Below, in pieces: positions 22,368 to 34,100 of a stretch of DNA of 64,000 nucleotides. The DNA comes from Pseudovirgaria hyperparasitica (Eukaryota > Ascomycota > Dothideomycetes > Acrospermales > Acrospermaceae). A program made the translations under genes and the position numbers. Where the stretch lies: assembly GCF_010093815.1 (NCBI RefSeq), contig NW_022985563.1, positions 313,446 through 377,445 of the forward strand, given 5' to 3'. Within the stretch, counting starts at the first letter, position 1; each line of letters opens with the position of its first letter. Below the pieces are notes generated by a model. The model searched no databases. It was not told where the DNA came from and saw only the letters and a list, made by a program, of their open reading frames with translations.

Positions 22368-22554
22368 TGTGGCCGGTCTGTAAAGGTTGGCGAGCAGGAT
22401 TCTGATCTATGCGATGAAGTGACGGAGAATGTCGAGCTGTTGAAAAACGACGCTAGTAACCTAAAAGGCCAGCCAGTCGCGCGGCGCGTCTTCCCCGTAC
22501 AAGCGTCGTTTCCTGAATATCGTCAGCTCCAAGCCTCTTGCTGTCTCAGCATTC
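22368..22554. promoter_or_regulatory. Compact divergent promoter, mL57 and RTT109
   Basis: Only 187 bp separate the two start codons, so both promoters must lie here or overlap the genes. No known binding site is recognised with confidence. Confidence 0.5.
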
Positions 22555-24243
22555 ATGGCATCGACACCGGCTACTTTGGAACAGGCTCTAGCACAAGAGC
22601 TACCAGAGGGGCTGCGCTTCATATTTCACCACATCTCAACAACTCCCACTAGATGCGATGCCATATTTGCAGCAGCGCCTCAGACAAAGCCCGACAGAAC
22701 ATACTGCGAATCGCATCTTCTGAACGTGTCAATTGCACCCAAAGGCGGAGCTCAGGATGAGCGACTGATTGTCCTTGCGATTGAGATTCAGATATACACT
22801 ACGAATCGTCTGACCACAATCTTCGTCTCCAAGGCTGACACCACCGGGTATCTCTCCGTCGCGAATTATCCTCGATCGAGAGTTTCTGTAGCCAGAGCTG
22901 TGTCGAAGGCCTTCATAGGATACCTTGCAACAAACAGGCAAAGACCTGGGAAGAGACTAGTCATCTCACTCTTCGCTCGTGCACAAGACCAATACCTGTT
23001 CCCTGGGAGCATTGACAATGGGCTGAAACATGTTCTGGACGACCGAGGGTTGATCAAGTGGTGGTGTCGTGTGCTTGACCCTATCTTGAAGGACTACAAC
23101 CCAAAGACCAATCCGACAATCCAAGAGTTGGAAGGTGGTGCTGAAATGGACACGGACAAGTCCACAGCCCATGGATATCTGATCGTGCCGGGACTGGAAC
23201 TCTATGAAACACTTCGTTACTTCCCCTCGCCAAATACCCAATGGACACATGGAGACCCTCTGCGAGAGATTTCTCAGAACCCAAACGCACCTCCGCGCTC
23301 ATTGATTCCTCATTTCCCAGACGATCCAAAGGCGCGTTATCTTGATGAACTGGACATTGAGCTTCCGGACCGGAACGCTTCAACATTGAAAACTCCAACT
23401 CACTCTGACGGACAGTGGAAAAGCATCAAGACCCTCGAACAATTCTGGGAAATGATGTCCTACCGCCAGGAGTGCTCGTCCGGCCGTCTAGTAGGGTTCA
23501 TTTGGGTGGTAGTCACACCGCCTGATCTATCGACCCATGGCGATGAAGCAGCTACTGTTGGAGAGAAACAGACCTCACTTTCCTCTATGGTCAACCCCTT
23601 GCCTCCTGTGAAGTCAACACATCCAAAGAATGCCCTAAGAAATACATATTCTCCAGCCCGCGCGTGTGGAGTGAGACGCCCAAAGCCGAAATCTACAGGG
23701 CGGCCAAAACTATGTGGTCCCATCAAACCGCGTCTCCCGAAGATCAAATCTGCGTCCTCAGGGTCATCCTCGAATTCACAGCCTGAATCTACACCATACT
23801 ATTGGTGGCCGATCGCAGGACGCGGCGAGCTTGTCTTCGGTCCAAAAGACTATCAACGTGCACTTGATATACTTCTCAACCAAAATTTCACAGACCGCGA
23901 TAAAGCAGGTCGAAGTACTCGAAAATGGACCGAGGAGGTAGGTCTATTAGGAGGACGTGACAAGGCAGCATGGGGCTTGGAAGTAGCGGGGACGCAGACT
24001 GCAGTGAATACCACCACAGAAACAGGTGACGTGACTGGTGTCAATACTCTTGATATAACGATCATGAAAAAAAAGCGCAAGGTCGATGTGTGCGAGGAGG
24101 TGAGCAATGAACCACCGACGTTGAACGCGGGATTGGTGCGCAAGAAAGCGGCGAATCAAGTGGACGTTTCGCAGAAGGCGGCATGTGACCATGATGTGAA
24201 TGTGCTTGGAGGTGGACTGGTCAGGAAGAAACCAAAGACGTAA
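22555..24243 (+). CDS. RTT109: Rtt109-type histone H3 acetyltransferase
   Basis: Rtt109 acetylates H3 lysine 56 and lysine 9 on newly made histones with the chaperones Vps75 and Asf1, supporting replication-coupled nucleosome assembly and genome stability. Single exon, 562 aa, longer than yeast Rtt109 (436 aa) mainly through linkers and the C-terminal tail. Family blocks include ESHLLNVSIAPK, IYTTNRLTTIFVSKADTTGY, ISLFARAQDQYLFPGS and the core HVLDDRGLIKWWCRVLDP; a late WPIAGRGELVFGPKDYQRAL block is also typical. The C-terminus is Lys-rich, with two similar short motifs LVRKKAANQ and LVRKKPKT and a KKKRK patch, plausible nuclear signals as in the yeast protein tail. The start ATG begins MASTPATLEQAL, directly before the first conserved helix. 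Confidence 0.93.
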   Translation: MASTPATLEQALAQELPEGLRFIFHHISTTPTRCDAIFAAAPQTKPDRTYCESHLLNVSIAPKGGAQDERLIVLAIEIQIYTTNRLTTIFVSKADTTGYLSVANYPRSRVSVARAVSKAFIGYLATNRQRPGKRLVISLFARAQDQYLFPGSIDNGLKHVLDDRGLIKWWCRVLDPILKDYNPKTNPTIQELEGGAEMDTDKSTAHGYLIVPGLELYETLRYFPSPNTQWTHGDPLREISQNPNAPPRSLIPHFPDDPKARYLDELDIELPDRNASTLKTPTHSDGQWKSIKTLEQFWEMMSYRQECSSGRLVGFIWVVVTPPDLSTHGDEAATVGEKQTSLSSMVNPLPPVKSTHPKNALRNTYSPARACGVRRPKPKSTGRPKLCGPIKPRLPKIKSASSGSSSNSQPESTPYYWWPIAGRGELVFGPKDYQRALDILLNQNFTDRDKAGRSTRKWTEEVGLLGGRDKAAWGLEVAGTQTAVNTTTETGDVTGVNTLDITIMKKKRKVDVCEEVSNEPPTLNAGLVRKKAANQVDVSQKAACDHDVNVLGGGLVRKKPKT

Positions 24244-24623
24244 AGATTATGAGATACGCGATCATCGGGATGGGTTCCTAGGATGCATCTAATTATTCAT
24301 TGCAGCGCGCCAGGGAGTATCAACGGTAAGAAAGTGCATTGGATCGGCGCATAGGCAAAATCGAATCATTGGGTATTATTAGCATGGAGCTTATTTGAGG
24401 CGCGCCGCGACGCACGTACATTGCTCGCGTTGACATAGAATGCTGCATACTTTCCGTAGGGATATCTTGTTTATTTAAATGAGCCCTGTGAAGCCTCCCT
24501 GCGCACGGACACTTGACGTATCCATCCGTCATATCCATCTACTGGTGGCCTCATTACACTCCAAATTCAAGCTCTGCCTGTTCACCTAGAAGTATCGAAC
24601 ATCGACGAACATGTAGTCGGGGT
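24244..24623. other. Intergenic region between RTT109 and DLT1
   Basis: About 380 bp between two co-oriented genes. It holds the RTT109 3' end and the DLT1 promoter or leader. The DLT1 frame stays open upstream to an ATG at 24513, but conservation seems to start later. Confidence 0.5.
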
Positions 24624-25934
24624 ATGGCGGCCAGTATGCGTCTCCCGCGCATTCCTTTCTTCCGCATCTGGTACAGCACTACATATACTATCCTATTCTT
24701 GATATTGCTCGTCCTCCTCGCCGTCATTCCCGCCGATCATATCTACCAAGCCATACGCTTCGGCAGCAGGAAGAACGCTTTTGTAATTGCTGGTATTGAA
24801 GTCATTACTGCTCTGCTTGCGATCTCCGTATACGCGACACGTCTATACACCAACCGTACTGTCCTCAATTCGATACCGAAGCCATACATACCTGTAGAAG
24901 CTGGGGAAGTAGGCGAGAATGTGCGTCGCGTCATTGCGCGAAATCTGGAGCGGAGCGCTTTGATCGCATGGGATACGAGACCCAGAGATATCCGGCCCGA
25001 GATTCAAGAGAATGGTACAACTGGTAGACGACTGTCGGATAACGAGAGGAAATCGTCTAGGTGGAAGAAGAGGAGCCATGCAAGACCGGCAACTATCGTA
25101 CCAATCAGTCCAGGTGACCCTCCATGGGGTCACATTTCGCACCCGGGATGGTCTCGTCCGGACTCGGAAGACCTGCCTGAGCTCCAGTACTGGATGGTCG
25201 TGACCGAGCTTCCCAACTTGATTGAAGCCAAAGCTGTATCTTTGGCGCCGCCGGATTTGTTCTTGAGAGGGCTCGGCCAGCCTGGAGAAAGCATTCCTGA
25301 TGCCCGTATTGTTGCTTTACTTCAACGGCCGTCTTCCATGGGTCTTCGCGATTATCTTGGTCGATTGGCATCATTCAATCTTATAAGCCCACCCGAGGTC
25401 AGCGCCCAATTTCTTGCGCAGTATGAATACGCGCGCTTCTCTACTTTCAACCTGACTGAGAAAGAGTTTCGAAGTCTGATGGACATCTTTGCGGACTTAC
25501 TGAGCGGCATGACAGATCTTGATCCGGTGCTTATCGCGCAAATTCAGGCAGAGTCAGACACCTTCAGCTCGTCTTCTGGTACATCTTTTGTCGCTTACAA
25601 CCATTCTACGCACCAGTCAAGCCTTCCAGATAATAGTTCTGCTTACAGCGATGGCGCCTCCACCAATTCTGATGCTGCTAGTCCTACTACGATGAGGACG
25701 GCACCGTCGCAAAGGCGCGATGCAAGCTCAAACTATCCAGGCATATCGAGGACTGAGAGTGCCTCGACGATTTCACTCGGATCCGTCCGTATACATCCAG
25801 TCTCTGAAAGAGGCCAAGCGGAAAGTTTTACCTCTTCGACATCCTCTATACGATCGGCTCAATCAGTCATCAGGCTGACCCCCTCACCTAGCTTGGGGGA
25901 CCGACCCTTTCAGTTCACATTCAACAATGGTTGA
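24624..25934 (+). CDS. DLT1: Dlt1-family membrane protein (defect at low temperature)
   Basis: Dlt1 is a fungal membrane protein needed by yeast for growth in the cold; its biochemical role is unknown. Single exon, 436 aa from the ATG of MAASMRLPRIPFF; a further ATG four codons on, or one 37 codons upstream, are alternatives. I prefer this start because the family begins just before the first membrane helix. Two membrane helices are clear: TYTILFLILLVLLAVIP and NAFVIAGIEVITALLAISVY. Next comes the typical IPKPYIPVEAGEVGENVRRV segment and WDTRPRDI, a basic linker, the HPGWSRPDSEDLPELQYWMV block, and a Ser/Thr-rich, probably disordered tail. Topology and length agree with fungal homologues. Confidence 0.88.
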   Translation: MAASMRLPRIPFFRIWYSTTYTILFLILLVLLAVIPADHIYQAIRFGSRKNAFVIAGIEVITALLAISVYATRLYTNRTVLNSIPKPYIPVEAGEVGENVRRVIARNLERSALIAWDTRPRDIRPEIQENGTTGRRLSDNERKSSRWKKRSHARPATIVPISPGDPPWGHISHPGWSRPDSEDLPELQYWMVVTELPNLIEAKAVSLAPPDLFLRGLGQPGESIPDARIVALLQRPSSMGLRDYLGRLASFNLISPPEVSAQFLAQYEYARFSTFNLTEKEFRSLMDIFADLLSGMTDLDPVLIAQIQAESDTFSSSSGTSFVAYNHSTHQSSLPDNSSAYSDGASTNSDAASPTTMRTAPSQRRDASSNYPGISRTESASTISLGSVRIHPVSERGQAESFTSSTSSIRSAQSVIRLTPSPSLGDRPFQFTFNNG

Positions 25935-26019
25935 CGTAGCAAATCAGCTGTGTTCTCATGGCAAGCCAAAAGTACGCCACACATCTATTCGTCTATGAAT
26001 TGAATGGATCGAACGCTAC

Positions 26020-27221
26020 TTACCAGCTGGTAAGTTGCCTTTCTCTATCAAACCCACCTCTTAGCTGACTCTGGGGCTTTACAACCTTACCCTGGAGAAC
26101 CGTGTATCTGATGATATTCTCACAGTCCTCCGGCCGCACCCTCGCAAGCCAGATACACTGCCCGGCCTCTCTCGACGCCTCTACCACCGCTGGCGTCTCG
26201 ACACTTGGATCATCTTCGCCCATGGTCACAGCTGGTACAGCTTTCACACCATTCTCGCTTGTAGCAGTCCCTGCATTCTCCTCCTCCACGACCGACGTCT
26301 TCCGCTCGTGCACACTCTCCCGCCCCATGCCCGCGCGCCGATAAATCATGACGTTCGCCGAAAACTTATGGCCACCAACATGGCTAATGAAGTAAATACC
26401 GACGCCACCAGGCCTCTCGTCTGTCAAATCACGATACATGCCCAGTGGACGTAGATGCCTCTCAAACTCCCTCCGCAATAGCGGCGCCGATTGTCCACAG
26501 CGTGCATCGCGTGTTTTCTGGCTACACAGCAAGATCAGGTAGTCGTGTGGACACGGACGCGACCTGAGTGGCGAGTCGACTGGAAGAGCAGGTATAGAGT
26601 TGTGAGCCAGTGGCGTAGTATTCGTTGGTCCGGCATTCACGAAATGTGTTATGAGGTCGGGGACTGTGGACGGGGTGACGTTGTCGATGAGGGTGAAGGC
26701 AGGGAGAAGGAGGACGGTCGAGGGCGTTTCGTGTGTGTTGTTGGGGTAGTCGCAGTGGTCGGGGCGAGGCATATTCGAGGCGGACAGCATGAGTTTCTGC
26801 GGTCGGAGTTAGCTGCGCCTTTGCACATATACACATGTAGTGCTCTCTCTCAAGATCTAGAGCAGTCTAGAGCTGGAACACATACCCCATTCACAGCCTT
26901 GACATCCCCCTTATCCACCGCCTCCATCACACTACCCTTCTCATCCGCCACATCACGCACCCAATCGCTCTTCCCCGTGCCCACAATCAAGTGTGTACTC
27001 CACCCCTTGACATGCCCGTACAGCTTCTCCGTCTCGTCAATGCTGAACTTGGCCGGGTATTTGATCGTGCATGTCGAGCAGTCTTGCAGACACTCTGGCC
27101 CGTCGACGGCTTCGTTTGTGACTTCGAATAATTTGTCTTCCGTGGGGGCTTTTGTAAATGAGAGGGAGGCTTTGCGGTCACGCGTCTTGACGTTCCAGAA
27201 GAGGGTTTTGAGGGCAGACAT
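26020..27221 (-). CDS. Apd1-like sucrase/ferredoxin-like [2Fe-2S] protein
   Basis: Related to yeast Apd1 and Aim32, thioredoxin-fold ferredoxins involved in redox and drug-stress tolerance. Exons 27221..26886 and 26796..26020, 370 aa; an 89-bp GT-AG intron in phase 0. The N-terminal half has the Cys motif CLQDCSTC, then FSIDETEKLYGHVKGWSTHL, and in exon 2 the block CPHDYLILLCSQKTRDARCG. The C-terminal half carries FISHVGGHKFSANVMIY, whose two His residues in HVGGH match the cluster-binding His pair described for Apd1. The end, QSQLRGGFDRERQ, is also family-like. No targeting sequence is evident, so the protein is probably cytosolic. It is divergent from the next gene. Confidence 0.9.
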
Positions 27222-28221
27222 TTTGTGGCTTGCTTGATAGGATGGGATGGGAATGGTAGAACAGAAGAAGTGGAGGGAGGGGCCGCGAGGATGGCGGTAG
27301 GAGGCAACAGTGTCGCGCGGAGTGTGTAGGTACGTATAATGTATAATAATAATCAAGGCACGTTATCAATGTTCGCAGCGCGCGCAATTGAATTGAATGC
27401 TGCACGCAAAATGACGTCGTCGTGCAAAGAGACAAGATCAGATAAAAAAGTAGTGGTTGGGAGTTATCAGATCTTGGCTGGGCAGGGGAGCTTCAAGGTC
27501 TTAAAATAAGTTTCGGGGGCTACCTAATGATAGCTGGTGGTAATAGTAACTAGTTCTTTTTGAATTTATGCTACCTGCGGGAGACGCTCGGAGAGGATTC
27601 GTAATTGCGACTCGTGCACGCGATATGTGCTGCTGATTGGAACCTTACCGTGCTGAATTGAATGGATCCGGATTGTAATAGCAGTTGTTGGTTAACGCCG
27701 AGAACTGCGAGCTCGAGACGCGTCGGTAGACAAGGTCGGGATTCAATCGGTCAAGAACCATAATGCTCGTCGCTTGCGCTGGACCTTTGTCGCCCCTGTA
27801 CCATGCAATCGGGATTTGATTCGTCGTGGCTATGAACTTCTCTGGAATACTGTTTCTGCAAATGGCTAATATCATACACAAGCCAGGGTTTGTTTACCAG
27901 AAGGATCTGCCTACCTGTGCGCTGTTGTGTTGATGAATGACGGTCCTACGGCTTCCCATGACGGGTAGTTTTGCCGAGCGAGACTGCCGCGTTCGGAGAT
28001 CGCGCTAATGTCCGAGCTGTCTTGTCCGAGCCATGAACGACACATTCACATCACCCAAGACCATCAGGTGTGATACCTGCGGGATACGACACTAACGGCT
28101 CAAATGATGTTTTATTGTTGTGATGCGGCTGGTCGACACAATGGCAGGCGACTTTGAATCACCGACCCACGATGGCTAGAGAAAGTTGGCCACATCACGT
28201 TCGAAGAAGACGGAAAGCGAT
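27222..28221. other. Divergent intergenic region of 1.0 kb
   Basis: Lies between the Apd1-like gene and the unknown gene at 28.2 kb, so it should hold both promoters. Two short ATG frames near 28141 and 28172 end quickly and could be upstream ORFs of the plus-strand gene. Nothing else stands out. Confidence 0.5.
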
Positions 28222-29439
28222 ATGCCGCCTCCGCGAGTAAAAGGCTTCTTTGGAGCACCGGTTGCCAGGGATCTCAAGTGGGATGAGAATCTACTGTTTG
28301 ATACTTTCCAACTATCGTACACAGTCCTCAAGGATATCCTGGAGGGCCAGTCTTCCTCATCAGGACTATATACAGCAGAACCACTCAGTACACATTCAGT
28401 ATCAACGACGAAATGGCGAAGTGTAGCTACAAATCCAAATATATGCCTACCTACCGGTTTAACCCAACCAACGGGTTTCTATCAGGATCATGAGACTTTA
28501 TCCAACGACCCAGCTGTCCATCGTTCCGGCATCTCTCTCCCGTATATGTCGACATCCTTTGCAAGCACAATCTCCTCGAGCGAACCCGAACAGCCAGTTT
28601 CCCCATCGTGCCTCCGCCACTCGTTCAAATTCCACGAACGCATCACAGCCGCCCATCTTACGCAGACCCAAGACGTCACCTCATTCATCAGCGCCCCATC
28701 CTTCACCTCTCTTGGCGACACGACTCTCGACGCAACGCTTTTTCCCTCAACATCTTCGCTCCCGGCCTTGCAGCTCCATCCAAGTCTGACTAACACGCCT
28801 CTTTCTGCACTTCCATCAGCTGCACGCCTGGACGCCTTACAGCCACAGACACCAACCGCAACACTTCTTGTAGCCGTGCTCAGCACTACGATACGATCCA
28901 TTATCATCAAGCGCAAGCCATCAAAGCGGTCGCGCCGAACTGAGCCATCAGAACCCGTTGAGCGACATCTTATCGATCTTCTTGTCGCAGATCAGTCGCG
29001 TGCAGGGTTCAAATGCACGTTCTGGTTGCCGCCATCGACGTCCTTATCGTCACCCCTGATGGAGATAGAGGCTCACATGTCACCTATTGACATTCCGCTC
29101 ACAAGCATATCTTCGCTGCGTCGGGGGTGCATAGTTCTGATTCGGTGCATTGCACTGGCAAGTTATGATGGCTCTGTGTACGCACAGAGCCTGAATCCAT
29201 ATCTGACGAAGATGAAGACGAGTATAGATTTACTAGTCGACGCAGATGGGAGGGATCGGGTCGAGGTAATAGATCCAGTGTGGCGAAGCAGGATTGGAGA
29301 GACGAGAGAGTGGGTAAAGACATACGTGGGAGGGGCTGGTACGAAAAGGAAGGCCAGGGAGGATAGGACAAAAGACAGGGTAAAGGTTAAGATGAAGAGG
29401 TTCGAGGAGGACTTGCCACCAGACGAGAGTGTGCTCTGA
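28222..29439 (+). CDS. Unknown protein, possible OB-fold-like C-terminal half
   Basis: One exon of 405 aa, from the first in-frame ATG (MPPPRVKGFFGAP) after a stop at 28177-28179. The N-terminal half is Ser/Thr/Pro-rich with few ordered segments. The second half alternates beta-like hydrophobic stretches, for example ATLLVAVLSTTIRSIIIKRK, HLIDLLVADQSRAGFKCTFW and RRGCIVLIRCIALASYDGSV, an arrangement that recalls OB-fold nucleic-acid-binding domains. It ends in a very basic tail (GTKRKAREDRTKDRVKVKMK), a likely nuclear signal. I do not recognise a named family; the OB-fold idea is inference. Codon use and lack of stops support a real gene. Confidence 0.75.
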   Translation: MPPPRVKGFFGAPVARDLKWDENLLFDTFQLSYTVLKDILEGQSSSSGLYTAEPLSTHSVSTTKWRSVATNPNICLPTGLTQPTGFYQDHETLSNDPAVHRSGISLPYMSTSFASTISSSEPEQPVSPSCLRHSFKFHERITAAHLTQTQDVTSFISAPSFTSLGDTTLDATLFPSTSSLPALQLHPSLTNTPLSALPSAARLDALQPQTPTATLLVAVLSTTIRSIIIKRKPSKRSRRTEPSEPVERHLIDLLVADQSRAGFKCTFWLPPSTSLSSPLMEIEAHMSPIDIPLTSISSLRRGCIVLIRCIALASYDGSVYAQSLNPYLTKMKTSIDLLVDADGRDRVEVIDPVWRSRIGETREWVKTYVGGAGTKRKAREDRTKDRVKVKMKRFEEDLPPDESVL

Positions 29440-31123
29440 TTGCAAGATACCATCTTCCTCGTCAGATCGCTGAACAGCTGGCTTCTACGCCAAGTTGAGA
29501 AGGCGTCAGCATAGAGTGAGGCTACACGACCTTCACCCGTAACCCGTAACATACGGATCCACCACCTGAGCTCCACGTACTCACTGTGCCGTCAATGGCT
29601 GATGCCTGTTTGCGTGGTCAATGAGTCAACAACTGTTCTTCGACCTTTACGTATACTGTTTCTAGGCAGAGCATCGTCGATGGACAAGGTCTCGCTGAAT
29701 TTTTGCCATGGCCGGGATCTCAGGTCATGACTAGATCGGCAAGCATGGAATCTCCACTGAGCTGAGAGACCGCCCCTGTCGGAGGGTGGTTTGCGTGCGC
29801 CAACTCAACAATGTGCGTCATCTATATCGATTAATCTCACTGGTCAGAAGCAGCAAGCATGGAAGAAAGAGTGACGACAAACAATTCCGTCCGCTGTCGT
29901 CAGATTCATCTTATATTGGTTTGCTTTTTGTATTATCTTCCAGGATCAGGCATTTTTGTAAACATGAATGAAGCCTCTAACGCAATAGGCATGGTCGCCA
30001 AGATTAGTCAGGTGTCAACGCGTCCGAACGGCAAATTAGCGTTCGCGGACTCTGTTGTCTACTTCCGCGTCGGTACACCGCCACGAATCTGTAAATTGTA
30101 CAGTATGAAGCGTACAAAAAAGATGTATCATAGCACAGCATGTGTTGGGCAGGGAAGAGTCGGAGAGGCTGAGGCTACTATTACCAGGAGCCGCGCACGA
30201 CGCTCCGAGCCCATCGTTGGCGCACACCGCTCTTCAAGAACCCGAAGGCTCCAAGGGAGGGGTTTAGGCGCCTAGCCCGGACCTGTTTCAGGCTTCTTTG
30301 CTATTTCACTTAGTGTTAATTGAGTACTGTGGGGTTTTCTTTGCAGTTCGTGATCCAGCGGGACTCTCCACCTCGCGACTTCACCTCACGTCCCTGTACC
30401 TCACGTCTCTTCACCTCACCCCTACGGATAGTTTAATATAGTAACGACCTCGTTCAGCAGAAGACACTGCAAAGAACGACCAGCTGTTCAGCAGTCAAAG
30501 ACTGTGTAACCTCGCAGCCTTCTTCACAGCCCTCCTGCCTCTCGTATATCTACCTCAGCCATCTCAACTCAACCATCTTTCCTACACCTCACTCATATCT
30601 TACTCTTCAACTACCTTCCCTCTATCTATCTTTGTTAGGTCATCAAACGGCTTATCGCTACATACCAAACAGCCAATCGGCCTGGTTTGCTTCGAAAAGA
30701 TACCGTTCGTGTTGACTTTACCACAGTGAGTATTTACTTCTTGAACTCTCAGCTCCCCAATCTGCCCTCCTCTGATTGCCATCTTACTTTCATGTTTCCA
30801 TTTCAAGGTTGTCACATACACATAACTTTCTTCAGCTTATGATATTCTTTGCTATCACAGCTATCTGGCCAGCTCGAACAATCTTGACCAAGTTTCTAAC
30901 TTCACTTTTGTTACGTGCTATCACTCACTTGAAGGTGCTAACGTGGCGCAGGAACGTGAACGACTACTTTCCAACTTCAGGTGCTCAGCGAATGCCTTAG
31001 TCTTAAGACATCAGATCTTTCTACTAGGGACAGTCAACGCACATCTCGAGAGCAAATCTAATCAGTTCTTCTAAAGCCCTCCGCTTCTCATTTGGGAAGA
31101 TAAGTTAAGACACCAAATCAATC
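29440..31123. other. 1.7 kb intergenic region with a probable long Argonaute leader
   Basis: Both flanking genes are read to the right. From about 30360 the sequence is C/T-rich, with several CTTCACCTCAC- or ACCTCACGTC-like repeats, a common look for fungal promoters and leaders. A 138-codon open frame at 29859-30275 has no recognisable domain and is not annotated. A spliced untranslated exon is possible but not shown. Confidence 0.5.
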
Positions 31124-34100
31124 ATGGCTGATCGTGGTCGTGGTCGTGGTGGCGGCAGAGGTAGAGGCGGATCTGATGGTCCGCCGCGGGGTGGTTTCCA
31201 AGACCGGGGAGGGCACCGGGGAGATAGGGGAGGTGATCGGGGAGGAGGAAGAGGTGATCGGGGAGGAGGAAGAGGTGATCGGGGAGGAGGAAGAGGTGAT
31301 CGTGGAGCGTTTCGAGGAAGAGGCGGGGATAGAGGCGGCTATGGTGGTGGTGGCCGTGGAGGAGGAGCAGGTGGTGGTGGTGGATCGTTGATCTTCCAGT
31401 AAGTCGACATAGGTCGAATGTGTATCCAGTGCTAATAAGTCTTGTAGGCAGGGTTCTATTACAGCTCCTGATGCTGGCGTCGATGCTCACGAGAACAACA
31501 TCGTGGCTGGAGAACTGTCGACTTCACTGTCGAAAATGACGATTGGCGAGGATGCCATATCTTTGCCGTTCCGGCCCGGCTGGGGTGATCGAGGGAGAAG
31601 TATTGTTGTTCGGACTAACTATTTCCAAGTAAAGCCGTCCAAGGATGTGGTTCACTACGCTTACACTGTCGGGTCTACCCCCGAGGAGACTAGCAAACGT
31701 AAACGGCGCCGCGTCATCGAACTTGTACTTCAGAAGCCGTATTTCCAAGGAGTGACATGGGCCAGTGATTATGCCAATTGGATAATCACTTCGAAGAAGT
31801 TGACACTGCCGAACGACAGAGATGCGTTTCCACTCGTCTATCACGACATTGACGAGGACGCATTTAGTGCTCCTACTGCTGGAGAGGCACCAGCCATTAC
31901 GGCAGCTCGTAATCGCCGGACTCGTCAGATAACCCTGCAACTACTAACGACACTGAGCGTCAACGACATCATGGGATATCTGAATGCGAGTACGGCTAGC
32001 ACGTTCTACGCGAACAAACCAGAGGCTATTCAGGCGATCAACATCATCTTGAATCAGCATGCGATTTCATCGCAAGGGGTTGTCGTTGTTGGTGGAAACA
32101 AGTACTTCCCAACCCAGGGTCCGCTCCTTGAACAAATGACCTTGAGCGGAGGACTAGTGGCCATCCGCGGCTACTTCTCTTCGCTTCGGACCTCAAATAT
32201 GAGACTATTGTTGAATGTAAATGTAGCTGCGGCTGCATTCTTCCAACCTGGCCCGCTAATCGACCTCATGACAGCGTTTAGACAGCACAGTTTCCGCGGT
32301 CAGGCGAGCCCTCAGCTCTACTCTGCAATGACGGACTTCATACAAGGCCTGAGAGTGACTACGTCGTACCTCAAAAAAATCGACAGGAGCGGGAAACAAG
32401 TCCTCGACAGCAATCGCAAGCCGATTCCTATCAACAAAATCAGGACTATCGCAAAACGCCCGTTCGTGTACGGGCCCGGGCCCAGGCTCGCACAGTCCTG
32501 TATGGATGCCAAGTTCGACTGGACGGATGTGAACGGAACTACCACCAACATCTCTATAGAGCAATACTTCTTACGTATGCATAACATTACACTAAGGGTC
32601 CCACAAGCACCAGCAATCAATTGCGGAACTGTCGATCGTCCAAACCTCATACCATCAGAGCTATTGACGGTCTTGCCGGGGCAGCCTATTGGGGGTCTCC
32701 TGGAGCCAAGTCAGACTGCAGAAATTCTGAGGTTTGCGGCAAGAAAGCCTGGTGAGAATGCCACTTCGATCACAACTCGAGGACTCCAGGTCTTGGGTTT
32801 GAACAACCCGACCAGCCAGCCCTCGGTCAGCAAATTTGGCCTAAGTGTTAGCACTCAGATGATCACGGTTCACGCACGCATTCATAATCCACCCAAGGTC
32901 AACTATGCTGGTAACAAGGTGGCTGAGGTTTCTGGAGCTTCGTGGAACCTCCGAGGAGTCAAGTTTTTCAAAGGGGCCACCGTCCCAAAGTGGGGTCTCC
33001 TGGTCCTCAATGACAAGAATCGGCCAATGTCAGTGCAGACAGCCTCTCTCATGGGCACGTTTTTAAAACAATTCCAACTATACGGGCTGAAGGCCAGTCC
33101 GATAGATCCGAAATGCACGCGCAGCACGAATTACGACTTCGGGGTCAACAATAGGAAACAGGGGGATGCACTCCTCAAAAACGAATTTGCCGGATTTGAA
33201 AAGGCAGGCGTAAGATTTATGTTGATCATCTTGGGATCTCAAGATGCTCACACATATTCCCGACTCAAATTCTATGGCGATGTCAAGTTTGGCATCGCCA
33301 CCCAGGCAATGGTTGGTGAGAAGCTCCTCAACGAGAGGGGTCAAATTGGCTATATCGCAAATGTTATCGCCAAGATAAATCTCAAGCTGGGAGGCATCAA
33401 CCAATTCGTGAAACTGGAAGAGCTAGCCCCCGTTGACTCCAAAACGATCGTGTTTGGCCTGGATGTGTCGCATCCCTCCCCGAAGAGCTCAAAGGGAGCA
33501 CCCAGCGTCGCAGCCATCGTAGCATCGGTAGACTCCTTTTTTGGACAGCTACCTGGCGACATTCGAGCCCAAAGATCTCGACGAGAGATGATCGACGGTC
33601 TTGAAGAGCTTGTTGTGGATCGTTTGAGGTTCTGGTCTTCGAAGAATTCCGGCGAGCTGCCCAACAAAGTTGTCGTGTTCCGGGATGGCGTTTCTGAGGG
33701 CCAGTATAGGCAAGTCCTCGAAGTCGAAGAAGCAGCTTTCCAAAAAGCCTTCGACAAGCTTTACAAGGTCAAACCCAAAATCACCTACATTGTCGTCGGC
33801 AAAAGGCACCACACTCGGTTCTACCCAACGAAGCCCGAAGACGGCGATAGAAACGGCAACACTCTCCCAGGTACCGTCGTCGACAGAGGCATTGGAATGG
33901 AGCGGGGTTGGGACTTATTCGTCCAGCCTCATTCGGGTCTCCAAGGAACAGTTCGACCTGCACACTACATTGTTCTCAAAGACCAGATTGGCTTCAAGGC
34001 CAATCAGCTCGAGCAAGTCCTCATCAACATGGCTCATACCTTTGGTCGCGCGACGAAGGCCGTCAGCATCGCCCCAGGGGCATACAATGCTGATCTGATC

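Noticed and set aside
28171-28221. Upstream start for the unknown gene at 28.2 kb
   Set aside because: ATG codons at 28141 and 28172 are out of frame and end soon. The in-frame upstream sequence has a stop at 28177.
28488-28916. Antisense gene within the unknown protein gene
   Set aside because: The plus-strand frame is longer, has a basic nuclear-type tail and is flanked by normal promoter spacing. The antisense frame has no recognisable feature.
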